Shown: positions 1 to 7,603, counted from the stretch's first letter. The stretch: 11,093 bases of DNA from Firmicutes bacterium CAG:145 (GCA_000435715.1 FR882576.1:1-11093), one strand, 5' to 3'. The notes: generated by a model not told the origin, from the letters alone. Numbers and translations are program-made.

Positions 1-3
1 GAA

Positions 4-22
4 CCACCCGTTTTACGGGTGG
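4..22 (+). promoter_or_regulatory. Hairpin in the leader just upstream of rimP
   Basis: CCACCCG (4-10) and CGGGTGG (16-22) form a perfect 7-bp stem around the loop TTTTA. The hairpin ends 12 nt before the rimP Shine-Dalgarno site (GAGGAG, 35-40). No T-tract follows, so it is not a convincing intrinsic terminator. It could be a 5'-end or processing hairpin, a protein-binding site, or the remains of a terminator of the upstream gene. The window begins three bases before it, so any larger fold cannot be judged. The pairing is seen directly; the role is inference. Confidence 0.5.
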
Positions 23-45
23 CACCGATTTGATGAGGAGAAAAG

Positions 46-528
46 ATGGCAAAGAAAAAGATTACGGAGCTGGTAGATGAGCTTCTGGCAGACTTCCTGA
101 AGGAATGTGGGATGGAGCTTTATCACAGCGAATTTGTTAAGGAAGGCAAGGATTGGTTTCTGCGAGTCTACATAGACAGAGACGGCAGCCAAAACGAAAA
201 CGAATATGTTTCCACCGATGACTGCGAGAAAGTCAGTCGGTTCCTGAGCAAAAGGCTGGACGATGAAGACCCTATAACTCAAAATTATTATTTGGAAGTG
301 TCGTCTCCGGGGATGGACAGGATCTTATACAGAGAAAAAGACTTTGCCAGATTTACGGGAAGCCCGGTAGAAGTGAGCCTTTATAAGGCGATAGACGGAA
401 AAAAGAGTTATTCCGGCACGCTGGCGGGCCTTATAGACGATCATGTCGTGATCACAGATGAAAAAAATAATGAACTGAAATTCCCTGCGGAGCAGGTGGC
501 CAAGACCCGCCTTGCCGTAGTTTTCTAA
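46..528 (+). CDS. rimP: Ribosome maturation factor RimP
   Basis: RimP is a cytoplasmic factor that helps mature the 30S subunit, promoting assembly around the central pseudoknot and S12 region (family knowledge). The 160-residue product has the usual length. The N-terminal alpha/beta domain carries a W-FLRVYIDRDG strand near residues 37-47. The family signature YYLEVSSPGMDR is at 81-92. The smaller SH3-like C-terminal domain spans about 95-160. The start is the ATG 5 nt after GAGGAG (35-40). It is the first complete gene of the cluster, and its stop codon lies inside the nusA Shine-Dalgarno site, so the two are tightly coupled. Its place directly before nusA is the usual one in Bacillota. I see nothing missing or broken. 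Confidence 0.97.
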   Translation: MAKKKITELVDELLADFLKECGMELYHSEFVKEGKDWFLRVYIDRDGSQNENEYVSTDDCEKVSRFLSKRLDDEDPITQNYYLEVSSPGMDRILYREKDFARFTGSPVEVSLYKAIDGKKSYSGTLAGLIDDHVVITDEKNNELKFPAEQVAKTRLAVVF

Positions 529-539
529 AGGAGGTTAAA

Positions 540-1745
540 ATGAACAAGGAATTTATTCAGGCGATTGAAGATTTGGAAAAAGAACGTCAGATTTCCAAAG
601 ACGTACTTATCGAAGCGATAGAGTCGGCTTTAGTCTCGGCTTATAAAAAAAATTACGGCACATCACAGAACGTAAGGGTAGATATAGATCGTGAAAACGG
701 AGATATAGCCGTACTGATGCGTATGGACGTAGTCGAAGAAATAGAAGACGAACTGACTCAGATATCTGTAGAAGAAGCCAGAGAAATAGACTACAGATAT
801 CAGGCCGGAGATATAGTGGAATACCAGGTAACTCCCAGAGACTTCGGAAGGATCGCCGCCCAGACAGCTAAACAGGTAGTGGTTCAGCGGATAAGAGAGG
901 CGGAGAGAGGAATGATATTTGACGATTACGTCACCAGACAGGGTGAGATCGTCACCGGTACCGTACAGAGAATAAGCAATGAGACCATGTTTATAAACCT
1001 GGGAAGGACCGAGGGTATACTTTCGGCCAACGAGCAGGTGCCGGGAGAACATTATAAAGTAAATGACAGACTTAAAGTCTATATCATGGATGTAAAAAAG
1101 ACTACAAAAGGGCCTCAGGTATTCCTTTCCAGATCTCATCCGGGACTGGTAAAGAGATTATTCGAGCTGGAAGTTCCCGAGATAGAAGATGGAACTGTGG
1201 AGATAAAAGGAATAGCCAGAGAAGCAGGTTCCAGGACTAAAATGGCCGTATATACTCAGTATGAGGATATAGATCCTGTGGGAGCATGCGTAGGAACCAG
1301 AGGCATGAGAGTTCAGGCCATCGTAGATGAGCTTCACGGAGAAAAGATAGATATCATCACATGGAGCGAAGATCCGGTGGAACTGATAGCAAGCGTGCTC
1401 AGCCCGGCTAAGGTAGAGGCGGTAATACTCGCAGAAGATGGTGAAAAATCAGCTATGGTAGTGGTTCCTGACTATCAGCTGTCTCTGGCCATAGGAAAAG
1501 AAGGCCAGAACGTAAGACTGGCGGCCAGAGTGAGCGGATGGAAGATAGACATAAAGAGCCACACTCAGTATGAGGCCATAGAAGAAGCCGGCGAGGACCT
1601 CTCAGAGGAGATCGTAGAAATAGATGATGATAGCTCAGAGGAACTTAGGGAAACGGATGAACAGCCGAAAGAAGAACCGGCTGCTGATGAAGCCGAGGGC
1701 GAAGAGATTCTAGTCTCTGATGAAGAGGAAGATTCTGAAGAGTAA
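540..1745 (+). CDS. nusA: Transcription termination/antitermination factor NusA
   Basis: NusA binds RNA polymerase and nascent RNA and modulates pausing, intrinsic termination and antitermination. The 401-residue protein has the RNA-polymerase-binding N-terminal domain (about 1-125), an S1 domain (about 135-200, GEIVTGTVQRIS start), and two KH domains with GxxG loops GTRG (252-255) and GKEG (319-322). It lacks the C-terminal acidic AR repeats of the E. coli protein. Instead it ends in an Asp/Glu/Ser-rich tail (about 348-401), about 30 residues longer overall than B. subtilis NusA (about 371). The start ATG is 5 nt after AAAGGAGG (527-534), which overlaps the rimP stop. Codon 36 onward contains an eight-A run (645-652) in the Lys-Lys-Asn codons; the frame stays open. 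Confidence 0.98.
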   Translation: MNKEFIQAIEDLEKERQISKDVLIEAIESALVSAYKKNYGTSQNVRVDIDRENGDIAVLMRMDVVEEIEDELTQISVEEAREIDYRYQAGDIVEYQVTPRDFGRIAAQTAKQVVVQRIREAERGMIFDDYVTRQGEIVTGTVQRISNETMFINLGRTEGILSANEQVPGEHYKVNDRLKVYIMDVKKTTKGPQVFLSRSHPGLVKRLFELEVPEIEDGTVEIKGIAREAGSRTKMAVYTQYEDIDPVGACVGTRGMRVQAIVDELHGEKIDIITWSEDPVELIASVLSPAKVEAVILAEDGEKSAMVVVPDYQLSLAIGKEGQNVRLAARVSGWKIDIKSHTQYEAIEEAGEDLSEEIVEIDDDSSEELRETDEQPKEEPAADEAEGEEILVSDEEEDSEE

Positions 1746-1765
1746 GGCCGCGGAGGTGATTGCAC

Positions 1766-2050
1766 TTGAAAGAACGAAAAGTACCTATGAGAAGGTGTAT
1801 AGGGTGTATGGAGTCAAAAGAAAAAAACTCGCTCATACGCATAACCTTATCAGACGGAAAACTGACGGCTGATGTAACTGGCAGAGCCGACGGAAGAGGA
1901 GCTTACATCTGTTCGCATTATGAGAGCTGCCTGCAAAAGGCTTTCAAGAAAAAAGCTTTTGAGAGGACTTTCAGTACGGCAGTCAGCCAGGAGCAGAAAG
2001 AAGAACTCATCAGACAGCTTGAAGAGATAAAAGGAAAAAATGAAGGATAA
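1766..2050 (+). CDS. rnpM: RNase P modulator RnpM (YlxR family)
   Basis: YlxR-family proteins are small basic RNA-binding proteins; the B. subtilis member binds the RNase P RNA and modulates its activity (family knowledge). I choose the TTG at 1766, giving 94 residues that begin MKERKVPMRRCIGC, matching the family N-terminus. The SD-like GGAGGTGAT (1752-1760) sits 9 nt away when measured from GGAGG. An in-frame TTG at 1760 would add two residues but lies only 3 nt from GGAGG. The conserved patch GRGAYIC is at 43-49, followed by a Lys-rich helix (KKKAFERTF, 61-69). Four cysteines (11, 14, 49, 55) could form a metal or redox cluster, which is inference. It overlaps ylxQ by 11 nt, so translation is probably coupled. 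Confidence 0.93.
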   Translation: MKERKVPMRRCIGCMESKEKNSLIRITLSDGKLTADVTGRADGRGAYICSHYESCLQKAFKKKAFERTFSTAVSQEQKEELIRQLEEIKGKNEG

Positions 2051-2351
2051 AGTTTTGAACTATCTGGGACTTGCGGCCAGAGGAAGGCTGCTGGTCAGCG
2101 GATACAATACGTGTGTATTCATGATAGATAAGAGAAAGGTCAGACTGCTTGTGATCGCAGAAGATCTTTCCGAAAACTCCATAAAGAAGATAACAGGGAT
2201 AGCAGAGAGAAAAAACGTGCCTTACCGTATCTACGGCAGTATGCGGGAACTCTCCCATATGACCGGAAAGACGGACAGCGGTATCTTCGGAGTTACAGAT
2301 GAAAATCTGGCAAAAGTGATTTCAGAGAAGATTGATCATAGAGAATCTTAG
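2040..2351 (+). CDS. ylxQ: L7Ae/L30e-family RNA-binding protein YlxQ
   Basis: This 103-residue protein belongs to the L7Ae/L30e/S12e/Gadd45 family of kink-turn RNA binders, in the YlxQ branch always found between ylxR and infB in Bacillota. Family marks are GLAARGRLLVSG (10-21), LVIAEDLSENSIKKI (37-51), VPYRIYGSMRELSHMTGK (60-77) and a C-terminal helix. The ATG lies inside the end of rnpM (11-nt overlap in another frame) and is preceded by AAAAGGA (2029-2035). Its target RNA in this organism is unknown; a ribosomal or RNase P link is suggested only by the neighbours. The product is complete and of normal length. Confidence 0.92.
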   Translation: MKDKVLNYLGLAARGRLLVSGYNTCVFMIDKRKVRLLVIAEDLSENSIKKITGIAERKNVPYRIYGSMRELSHMTGKTDSGIFGVTDENLAKVISEKIDHRES

Positions 2352-2365
2352 AAGGAGGTGTTCTA

Positions 2366-5128
2366 ATGGCAACAGAAAGCAATACGAAAGAAACAAAGAT
2401 AGTGAGGGCTACGCCCAAGAAGACTGACAGCCAGCAGGAAGAACAGCCGAGAGTAACTGTCAAAGCGGCAGTTAAACCGCAGGTGAGGACACAGACAAAG
2501 CAGGCTCAGACCAAACAGGCGTCTCAGGAAAAGTCCGCTCAGAGACCGCCTATGGGAAAACCTGTAGCTAATAAAGAACTGGAAGGCAGGAGCAGGATGC
2601 CTATAGGCAGACCTGTAGTGCCCAAAGAGGTGGCAGAGAGAGGAAGACAAACTCAGGAGCCGGTTTTAGAGAAGCCGGCAGAAGTGAAGGAGATAAAAAC
2701 CGAAGAGCCTAAGACGCAGGCTTTAAAGCCTGAGACAGTAAAACCTGAGGCCGTAAAGACTGAGGCGGCACAGAAGGAAACTGCGAAGCAGGATGCTCCT
2801 AAGCCTCAGAGAAGCGAACAGACAAAGAACGCAAGACCTGTTTCAGACAATACAAGAACAGATGCTCCGGCAAGATCAGGCGCAAGGCCTGCCGGAAGCA
2901 GAACAGAGGAGAGACCTCAGTCTTCACGTCAGCAGTCAGATCGGCCTCAGAGAAGCGACAGACCGCAGGGAGCCCGCCGCAGCGACAGGCCTCAGACAAC
3001 ATCCGGTCAGAGGGGAGACAGACCTCAGAGAGGCGATAGGCCTCAGAGACCGTCAGGCGGATATACTCAGAGAAAGGACGGCGACAGACCGCCGAGAAAA
3101 GACGGTGACAGACCGGCCAGACCTCAGAGAAGAGACGACGCGAGACCTTCCGCTTCAGGAAGCACAGTGAACGCTAAACCTACTCAGAAACGAGCAGAAA
3201 AGCTACAGCACCAGGATAAAGAGAGAAATAAATTCGCCAAGCTGGACAGCGGCGGTAAGAAAAACAAGCAGAAGATTCAGCAGCGCTCTCTCGAGAAGCA
3301 GGCTAAACCTAAGAAACACAGCAAGCCTAAGCAGGCCCCAGTAGTAGAAGAGGATATAATGGAAGAACTGCCTACAGGAACAATAGCTATCACCACGCCG
3401 ATAACCGTCGCAGGCTTCTGCGAACAGGCGGGAGTATCCACGTCCCAGGTAATCATGGCGCTGATGAAGCTGGGAATAATGGCTAACATAAACCAGAACG
3501 TCGACGAAGACACAGTTCTGGTACTGGCCGACGAACTGGGAATCAGCGTGGCAGTGACCAAGGTGGAAGAAGAAATAGAAGAAGAAGGCATAGAATCCTT
3601 CGAAGACAGAGAAGAAGATCTCAAGGCCCGTCCGCCTATAATAACGGTAATGGGACACGTAGACCACGGTAAGACTTCGCTCCTGGACGCCATAAGAAAG
3701 ACTAACGTTACGGCTTCTGAGTCAGGCGGAATAACTCAGCACATCGGAGCTTCCGAGGTAACCATCAACGGACAGAAGATAGTATTCCTCGATACTCCGG
3801 GACACGAAGCCTTTACGGCCATGAGAGCCAGAGGAGCCCACATCACCGACATCGCAGTGCTGGTAGTCGCTGCTGACGACTCGGTAAAACCTCAGACGAT
3901 AGAATCCATAAGCCACGCCAAGGCGGCGGGAGTTCCTATCATTGTTGCCATCAACAAGATAGATAAGCCGGGCGCTAACCCGGACAGAGTAAAGCAAGAC
4001 CTGACGGAACACGGCATACTGGTGGAAGACTGGGGCGGCGAGGTCATTTCCGTACCTGTATCAGCAAAGACAGGCGAGGGAATAGTGAACCTGCTTGAGA
4101 TGATACTGCTTCAGGCAGAAGTCCTCGAACTCAAGGCAAATCCTAATCGTCTTGCCATGGGTTCTGTAATAGAAGCCAGATTGGATAAGAACAAGGGCCC
4201 TGTGGCTTCACTTCTGGTCACCAATGGAACACTTAAGAGCGGCATGAGCATAGTAGCCGGAACCTGCTCCGGAAGAATACGACTGATGACCAATTACAAA
4301 GGCGATACCATTAAGAAAGCCGGTCCTGCCACAGCCGTGGAAATCCTCGGACTCACAGACGTTCCCGAGGCGGGAGACGAGTTCCACGCCGTCAAGGAAG
4401 ACAAGATAGCCAGAGAAATCGCCGAGAACAGGAAGTCCAAGCTGAGAGAAGAAATCCTTGCAAGAAACGCAAGCACCACCCTGGAGCAGCTGTTCAGCCA
4501 GATACAGGAAGGCGAAGTCAAAGACCTCAACCTGATCATAAAGGGAGACGTTCAGGGTTCCATCGGAGCAATCGTTTCTTCTCTGGAAAAATTAAACAAT
4601 GAAAACGTAAGAGTAAAGATAGTTCATACGGGCGTAGGTACTGTGACCGAATCCGACGTAATGCTGGCAGGAACCACGGGTTCTGTCATCATCGGATTCA
4701 ACGTAAGACCTACCACCGCCGTTCAGACCTTTGCCGACAGAGAAAACATCCAGATCAGACTCTACAGAGTTATCTACGATATAATCAACGACGTGGAAGA
4801 CGCCATGAAGGGAATGCTGGATCCTGAATACAAAGAAGAAGTTCTGGGCAAAGTTGAAGTCAGAGAGACTTTCAAGGTTCCTAATGTGGGAATCATCGCC
4901 GGAGCTTATGTTCAGGAAGGAAAGGTCATCAGAAACGCAGAAATCCGTCTGGTTCGCGACGGAATCGTCATCCATGAGGGTCATATATCTTCCCTCAGAA
5001 GATTCAAGGACGACGCTAAAGAGGTGAATCAGGGATACGAATGTGGTATAGGTATCGAAAACTATAACGATATCAAGATAGGCGACATAATAGAATGTTT
5101 CCACATGGTCGAGGTGGAACGCAAATAG
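2366..5128 (+). CDS. infB: Translation initiation factor IF-2
   Basis: IF2 is the GTPase that places fMet-tRNA on the 30S P site and promotes 50S joining. The 920-residue protein is long for a Bacillota member (B. subtilis IF2 is about 716). Residues 1-330 are low-complexity, rich in Lys/Gln/Thr/Pro and then Arg/Asp/Pro/Gln. The conserved IF2-N domain spans about 332-400. The G domain follows with G1 GHVDHGKT (430-437), G2 GGITQHIG (454-461), G3 DTPGH (476-480), G4 NKID (530-533) and G5 SAK (566-568). Domain II, domain III and the C-terminal fMet-tRNA-binding domain (about 820-920) complete it. All nucleotide-binding motifs are intact. ATG is 7 nt after AAGGAGG (2352-2358). The length excess lies entirely in the N-terminus. 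Confidence 0.99.
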   Translation: MATESNTKETKIVRATPKKTDSQQEEQPRVTVKAAVKPQVRTQTKQAQTKQASQEKSAQRPPMGKPVANKELEGRSRMPIGRPVVPKEVAERGRQTQEPVLEKPAEVKEIKTEEPKTQALKPETVKPEAVKTEAAQKETAKQDAPKPQRSEQTKNARPVSDNTRTDAPARSGARPAGSRTEERPQSSRQQSDRPQRSDRPQGARRSDRPQTTSGQRGDRPQRGDRPQRPSGGYTQRKDGDRPPRKDGDRPARPQRRDDARPSASGSTVNAKPTQKRAEKLQHQDKERNKFAKLDSGGKKNKQKIQQRSLEKQAKPKKHSKPKQAPVVEEDIMEELPTGTIAITTPITVAGFCEQAGVSTSQVIMALMKLGIMANINQNVDEDTVLVLADELGISVAVTKVEEEIEEEGIESFEDREEDLKARPPIITVMGHVDHGKTSLLDAIRKTNVTASESGGITQHIGASEVTINGQKIVFLDTPGHEAFTAMRARGAHITDIAVLVVAADDSVKPQTIESISHAKAAGVPIIVAINKIDKPGANPDRVKQDLTEHGILVEDWGGEVISVPVSAKTGEGIVNLLEMILLQAEVLELKANPNRLAMGSVIEARLDKNKGPVASLLVTNGTLKSGMSIVAGTCSGRIRLMTNYKGDTIKKAGPATAVEILGLTDVPEAGDEFHAVKEDKIAREIAENRKSKLREEILARNASTTLEQLFSQIQEGEVKDLNLIIKGDVQGSIGAIVSSLEKLNNENVRVKIVHTGVGTVTESDVMLAGTTGSVIIGFNVRPTTAVQTFADRENIQIRLYRVIYDIINDVEDAMKGMLDPEYKEEVLGKVEVRETFKVPNVGIIAGAYVQEGKVIRNAEIRLVRDGIVIHEGHISSLRRFKDDAKEVNQGYECGIGIENYNDIKIGDIIECFHMVEVERK
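2936..3130 (+). repeat. DRPQR-type tandem low-complexity repeat inside infB
   Basis: IF2 residues about 191-255 contain seven degenerate copies of an Asp-Arg-Pro unit, mostly (S/G)DRPQ(R), with Asp at 192, 198, 207, 218, 224, 240 and 248. At DNA level the units read roughly GACAGACC(T/G)CAG. The segment is strongly basic with interspersed acidic residues and is predicted disordered by composition. Repeats of this kind expand and contract easily, so copy number may differ between strains. IF2 N-termini are variable in length across bacteria (family knowledge). Confidence 0.7.
3348..3361 (+). promoter_or_regulatory. Candidate internal translation start for a short IF2 isoform
   Basis: AAGAGGA (3348-3354) lies 4 nt before an in-frame ATG at 3359-3361, codon 332 of infB. 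This is exactly where the disordered N-terminus ends and the conserved IF2-N domain begins. Initiation here would give a 589-residue form carrying every conserved domain. E. coli and B. subtilis make short IF2 forms from internal starts (established), but purine-rich Glu/Asp/Lys codons often resemble Shine-Dalgarno sites by chance, so this is only a candidate. Confidence 0.3.
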
Positions 5129-5158
5129 CGACCCGTATGACCCAAAGAAAGGATAATT

Positions 5159-5575
5159 ATGGGAAAAGGCTACAGACAGGGAAGACTGGGCGAAGAGATA
5201 AGAAAGATAATAGGCAGTATGCTCATTCATCAGATCAAAGATCCCAGACTTTCCTCAATGATAAGCATATCGGGAGTAGATGTGACCAGCGACGGAAGTT
5301 ACGCCACATGCTATGTGTCTGTTCTCGATATGAATGAGACAGGTCAGGAGAAAGAGGCTTTAGAAAAGGATATCCTGGCGGGGCTTGACAGCGCCTCGGG
5401 CCTGATGAAAAAGGAAATAGGAAAAAAAGTCAGGATGCGAAGGGTACCGCAGCTGATATTCAAGATGGATCATTCCATAGAATACGGAGAGTATATAGAT
5501 AAGATATTAGGTACCATGGACTTTGACAGCTATCAGAAAGATGAAGAAGAGGACGGGGAGGACCCGGCAGAGTAA
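5159..5575 (+). CDS. rbfA: 30S ribosome-binding factor RbfA
   Basis: RbfA is a single KH-like-domain protein that binds the 30S subunit late in assembly near the 5'-end helix of 16S rRNA and is needed for cold adaptation. The 138-residue product has the family N-terminus (RLGEEIRKIIGSML), the IKDPRL motif (26-31), the kinked AxG motif of the KH-like fold (ASG, 79-81), and the signature RRVPQLIFKMD (94-104). A short acidic tail (DEEEDGEDPAE) follows the fold. The ATG is 5 nt after AAAGGA (5148-5153) and 30 nt after the infB stop. No ylxP lies between infB and rbfA, unlike B. subtilis. The stop is 3 nt before nrnA. Confidence 0.97.
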   Translation: MGKGYRQGRLGEEIRKIIGSMLIHQIKDPRLSSMISISGVDVTSDGSYATCYVSVLDMNETGQEKEALEKDILAGLDSASGLMKKEIGKKVRMRRVPQLIFKMDHSIEYGEYIDKILGTMDFDSYQKDEEEDGEDPAE

Positions 5576-5578
5576 GCT

Positions 5579-6553
5579 ATGAAGAATAACTCTTTAAGAG
5601 AAATAGCGCAGGTTTTACATGAGGCAAAGAGCATTCTGCTCTTTCCTCATGTCAATCTGGACGGAGACGCTTTGGGCTCCTGCGCAGCCTTGTGCAGGAC
5701 TCTGAGGCTTGACGGAAAGGATGCGTGGATTATGCTGGAAGACGATATTCCGGCAAATTTGCGTTTTTTGGACAAAGGATACTGCACATGGGATAAGGAT
5801 AAGATCGAGGAGCCGGACGTATGTATGTGTGTGGACTGCGGCGATACAGGCAGATTTCCGGGCAGAGCCGAAAAATTTGCCGCCGGAAAGACGACCGTAT
5901 GCGTGGATCATCACATGACCACCGAATTCTTTTGCGATTATAATTATGTGGAGCCGAAAGAAGCCGCTACAGGGCAGATTATATTCGACCTCCTGGGCAT
6001 TATGGGCGCAAAGCCTGATAAAGAGACGGGGGAGGCCATCTTTGCCGCCATAACTACAGATACCGGCGACTTTCAGTATTCCAATACTCAGAAGAAAAGC
6101 CACCTCATAGCTGCTCAGCTTTACGACTGGGGCGTGGACTTCAATAGAGTCAGCGTTGAGATATACGAAAACGTACGCCTTGCAAAGATAAGACTCAAGA
6201 GCAGAGCTATGGAAACTCTCAAGATAATAGGAGGCGGCAGAGGCGCAGTAGTTACGGTCAGCCGCGATATGCTTGAGGAGACAGGAGCCCTGATGGAAGA
6301 AAGCGAGGGATTGGCTCAGGATCTCAGATCCATATCGGGAGTGGAATATTCGGCAGTACTCAAAGAATACGGGCCGAAAGCCGTACGAGTGAGCCTGAGA
6401 GCCAAGAGAGAAGGAGACGTCTCCAAGATTGCCGCCCGCCTGGGCGGAGGCGGCCATATCAAAGCCGCCGGATGTACTCTGAATACAGATCTGGATACAG
6501 CTGTTTCCATGGTCGAAAAAGAGATAGAAAAAGCCATAGAAAGACTTCGATAA
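5579..6553 (+). CDS. nrnA: DHH-family nanoRNase / pAp phosphatase NrnA
   Basis: NrnA-type enzymes degrade 2-5 nt RNAs from RNA turnover and dephosphorylate 3'-phosphoadenosine 5'-phosphate (pAp), replacing Orn in many Bacillota. The 324-residue protein has the DHH motif set: HVNLDGDALGS (24-34), VDCGD (85-89), the DHH triad (110-112) and TTDTGDF (159-165), which supply metal ligands. The C-terminal DHHA1 domain carries GGGGH (289-293). Length is normal. The ATG lies 3 nt after the rbfA stop. No well-spaced Shine-Dalgarno site is visible: GGGGAGG (5555-5561) is 17 nt away, so translation may depend on coupling to rbfA. In this cluster the gene often sits between rbfA and truB in Clostridia, consistent with a general RNA-processing operon. 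Substrate preference cannot be read from sequence. Confidence 0.94.
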   Translation: MKNNSLREIAQVLHEAKSILLFPHVNLDGDALGSCAALCRTLRLDGKDAWIMLEDDIPANLRFLDKGYCTWDKDKIEEPDVCMCVDCGDTGRFPGRAEKFAAGKTTVCVDHHMTTEFFCDYNYVEPKEAATGQIIFDLLGIMGAKPDKETGEAIFAAITTDTGDFQYSNTQKKSHLIAAQLYDWGVDFNRVSVEIYENVRLAKIRLKSRAMETLKIIGGGRGAVVTVSRDMLEETGALMEESEGLAQDLRSISGVEYSAVLKEYGPKAVRVSLRAKREGDVSKIAARLGGGGHIKAAGCTLNTDLDTAVSMVEKEIEKAIERLR

Positions 6554-6555
6554 AT

Positions 6556-7533
6556 ATGATAGAAAACGGAATATTAAACATATATAAGCCGGCCGGCATG
6601 ACTTCCCACGATGTTGTAAATATAGTCAGAAAAGTTATGGAAATAAGAAGAGTAGGCCATACGGGAACTCTGGATCCAATGGCTACAGGAGTCCTTCCCG
6701 TCTGCGTCGGCGCTGCCGCCCGGATAACAGAGTACCTGGATATGGATTTTAAGACCTACAGATGTACTCTGCAGCTTGGAAAGACGACAGACACTCAGGA
6801 CATCTGGGGCCAGACTATAGAAGAACGGCCAGCCGAGCAGGTGACCGAAGAAGCTGTGAGAAAGGCATTTGCTCCTTTCAGCGGCCTCATAGATCAAAAG
6901 CCTCCTATGTACAGCGCAGTGAGAGTTAACGGCCGCCGCCTTTATGAGTATGCCAGAGAAGGAAAAGAGATAGAAGTAAAGACCAGAAAAGTATTTATCA
7001 GACGTCTTGAAATATTATCTTTTGATAAAGAGACAGAGACGGTCAGTTTTGAAGTAGAGTGCTCAAAGGGAACTTACATAAGGACTATATGTCAGGATGT
7101 GGGTATAGCTTTGGGGTGCGGAGCCGCCATGTCGTCTCTTGAGAGGACCGCCAGCGGCAGATTCGAGGCAAAAGACGCCGTGGATCTGGATCAGCTGAGA
7201 GGTATGAGCAGAGAGCAGGCCGCCAAACTCATGGTAAGTGCCGATTTTCCTCTGATTCATTTCGGACGGGTAACGGTGGACAGCCAGGCAGCCAAAAGCT
7301 TCACAGACGGCAGACACCTTTCCATGAAAGAGTGCATAGTGGAAAAAGAACCGGAATTCAGGGATAAATCTTCTGATATATATATCAGGCCCGAATACAG
7401 ACGAGCCTATAACGTTTACCGCAGACAGCCTCAGGGTAATATTTTTTTGGGAGTTGCGTTCTACAGCGATAAATACAAGAAGCTTGTGGCAGACAAGGTT
7501 TTCATGACAAATGCAGAAAGCCTTCATTTATAG
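6556..7533 (+). CDS. truB: tRNA pseudouridine(55) synthase TruB
   Basis: TruB isomerises U55 in the T-loop of most tRNAs and also acts as a tRNA folding chaperone. I take ATG 6556 (325 residues), which gives the family start NGILNIYKPAGMTSHDVV. A longer in-frame ATG at 6472 lies inside nrnA and adds 28 unrelated residues. The catalytic aspartate is Asp40 in GHTGTLDP. Other marks are TYRCTLQLGKTTDTQD (67-82) with the conserved Tyr68, QKPPMYSAVRVNGRRLYEYAREG (114-136) and CSKGTYIRT (169-177) with Arg176. A C-terminal extension of PUA type (about 235-325) makes it somewhat longer than minimal TruB. It begins 2 nt after the nrnA stop with no clear Shine-Dalgarno site, suggesting termination-reinitiation. 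A 70-nt gap follows. Confidence 0.96.
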   Translation: MIENGILNIYKPAGMTSHDVVNIVRKVMEIRRVGHTGTLDPMATGVLPVCVGAAARITEYLDMDFKTYRCTLQLGKTTDTQDIWGQTIEERPAEQVTEEAVRKAFAPFSGLIDQKPPMYSAVRVNGRRLYEYAREGKEIEVKTRKVFIRRLEILSFDKETETVSFEVECSKGTYIRTICQDVGIALGCGAAMSSLERTASGRFEAKDAVDLDQLRGMSREQAAKLMVSADFPLIHFGRVTVDSQAAKSFTDGRHLSMKECIVEKEPEFRDKSSDIYIRPEYRRAYNVYRRQPQGNIFLGVAFYSDKYKKLVADKVFMTNAESLHL

Positions 7534-7603
7534 GCAAGCCGCTTGCGCAGCTCCCGACAATCGAGGCTGACGGAGACTTCAATTCGATAAAGAGGTGATA
7601 ACG

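Noticed and set aside
645..652. Eight-A run in nusA as a transcriptional slippage or frameshift site
   Set aside because: The frame is intact, Lys-Lys-Asn codons explain the run, and there is no downstream structure or alternative frame that would give a meaningful product.
2793..3170. Alternative-frame open frame (125 codons) inside infB
   Set aside because: Its Arg/Asp/Glu-rich sequence is the frame-shifted reading of the DRPQR repeat; no SD site.
4592..5230. Antisense open frame of 212 codons opposite the end of infB
   Set aside because: Opposite the conserved C-terminal IF2 domain and rbfA start; its composition is a mirror of the sense codons, with no start signal.
5615..6457. Long antisense open frame (280 codons) opposite nrnA
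   Set aside because: It is fully antisense to a clear DHH-family gene, has no SD site or family resemblance, and reflects codon bias of the sense strand.
6472..6555. Upstream in-frame ATG that would extend TruB by 28 residues
   Set aside because: It lies inside nrnA, has no SD site, and the extra residues do not match TruB; the family N-terminus begins at 6556.
7534..7546. Small inverted repeat GCAAG-CCG-CTTGC after truB
   Set aside because: Only a 5-bp stem with a 3-nt loop and no T-tract; too weak to call a terminator or regulatory RNA. The 70-nt truB-ribF gap otherwise shows only the ribF SD site.
7534..7603. FMN riboswitch upstream of ribF
   Set aside because: The gap is only 70 nt and lacks the conserved RFN-element stems.
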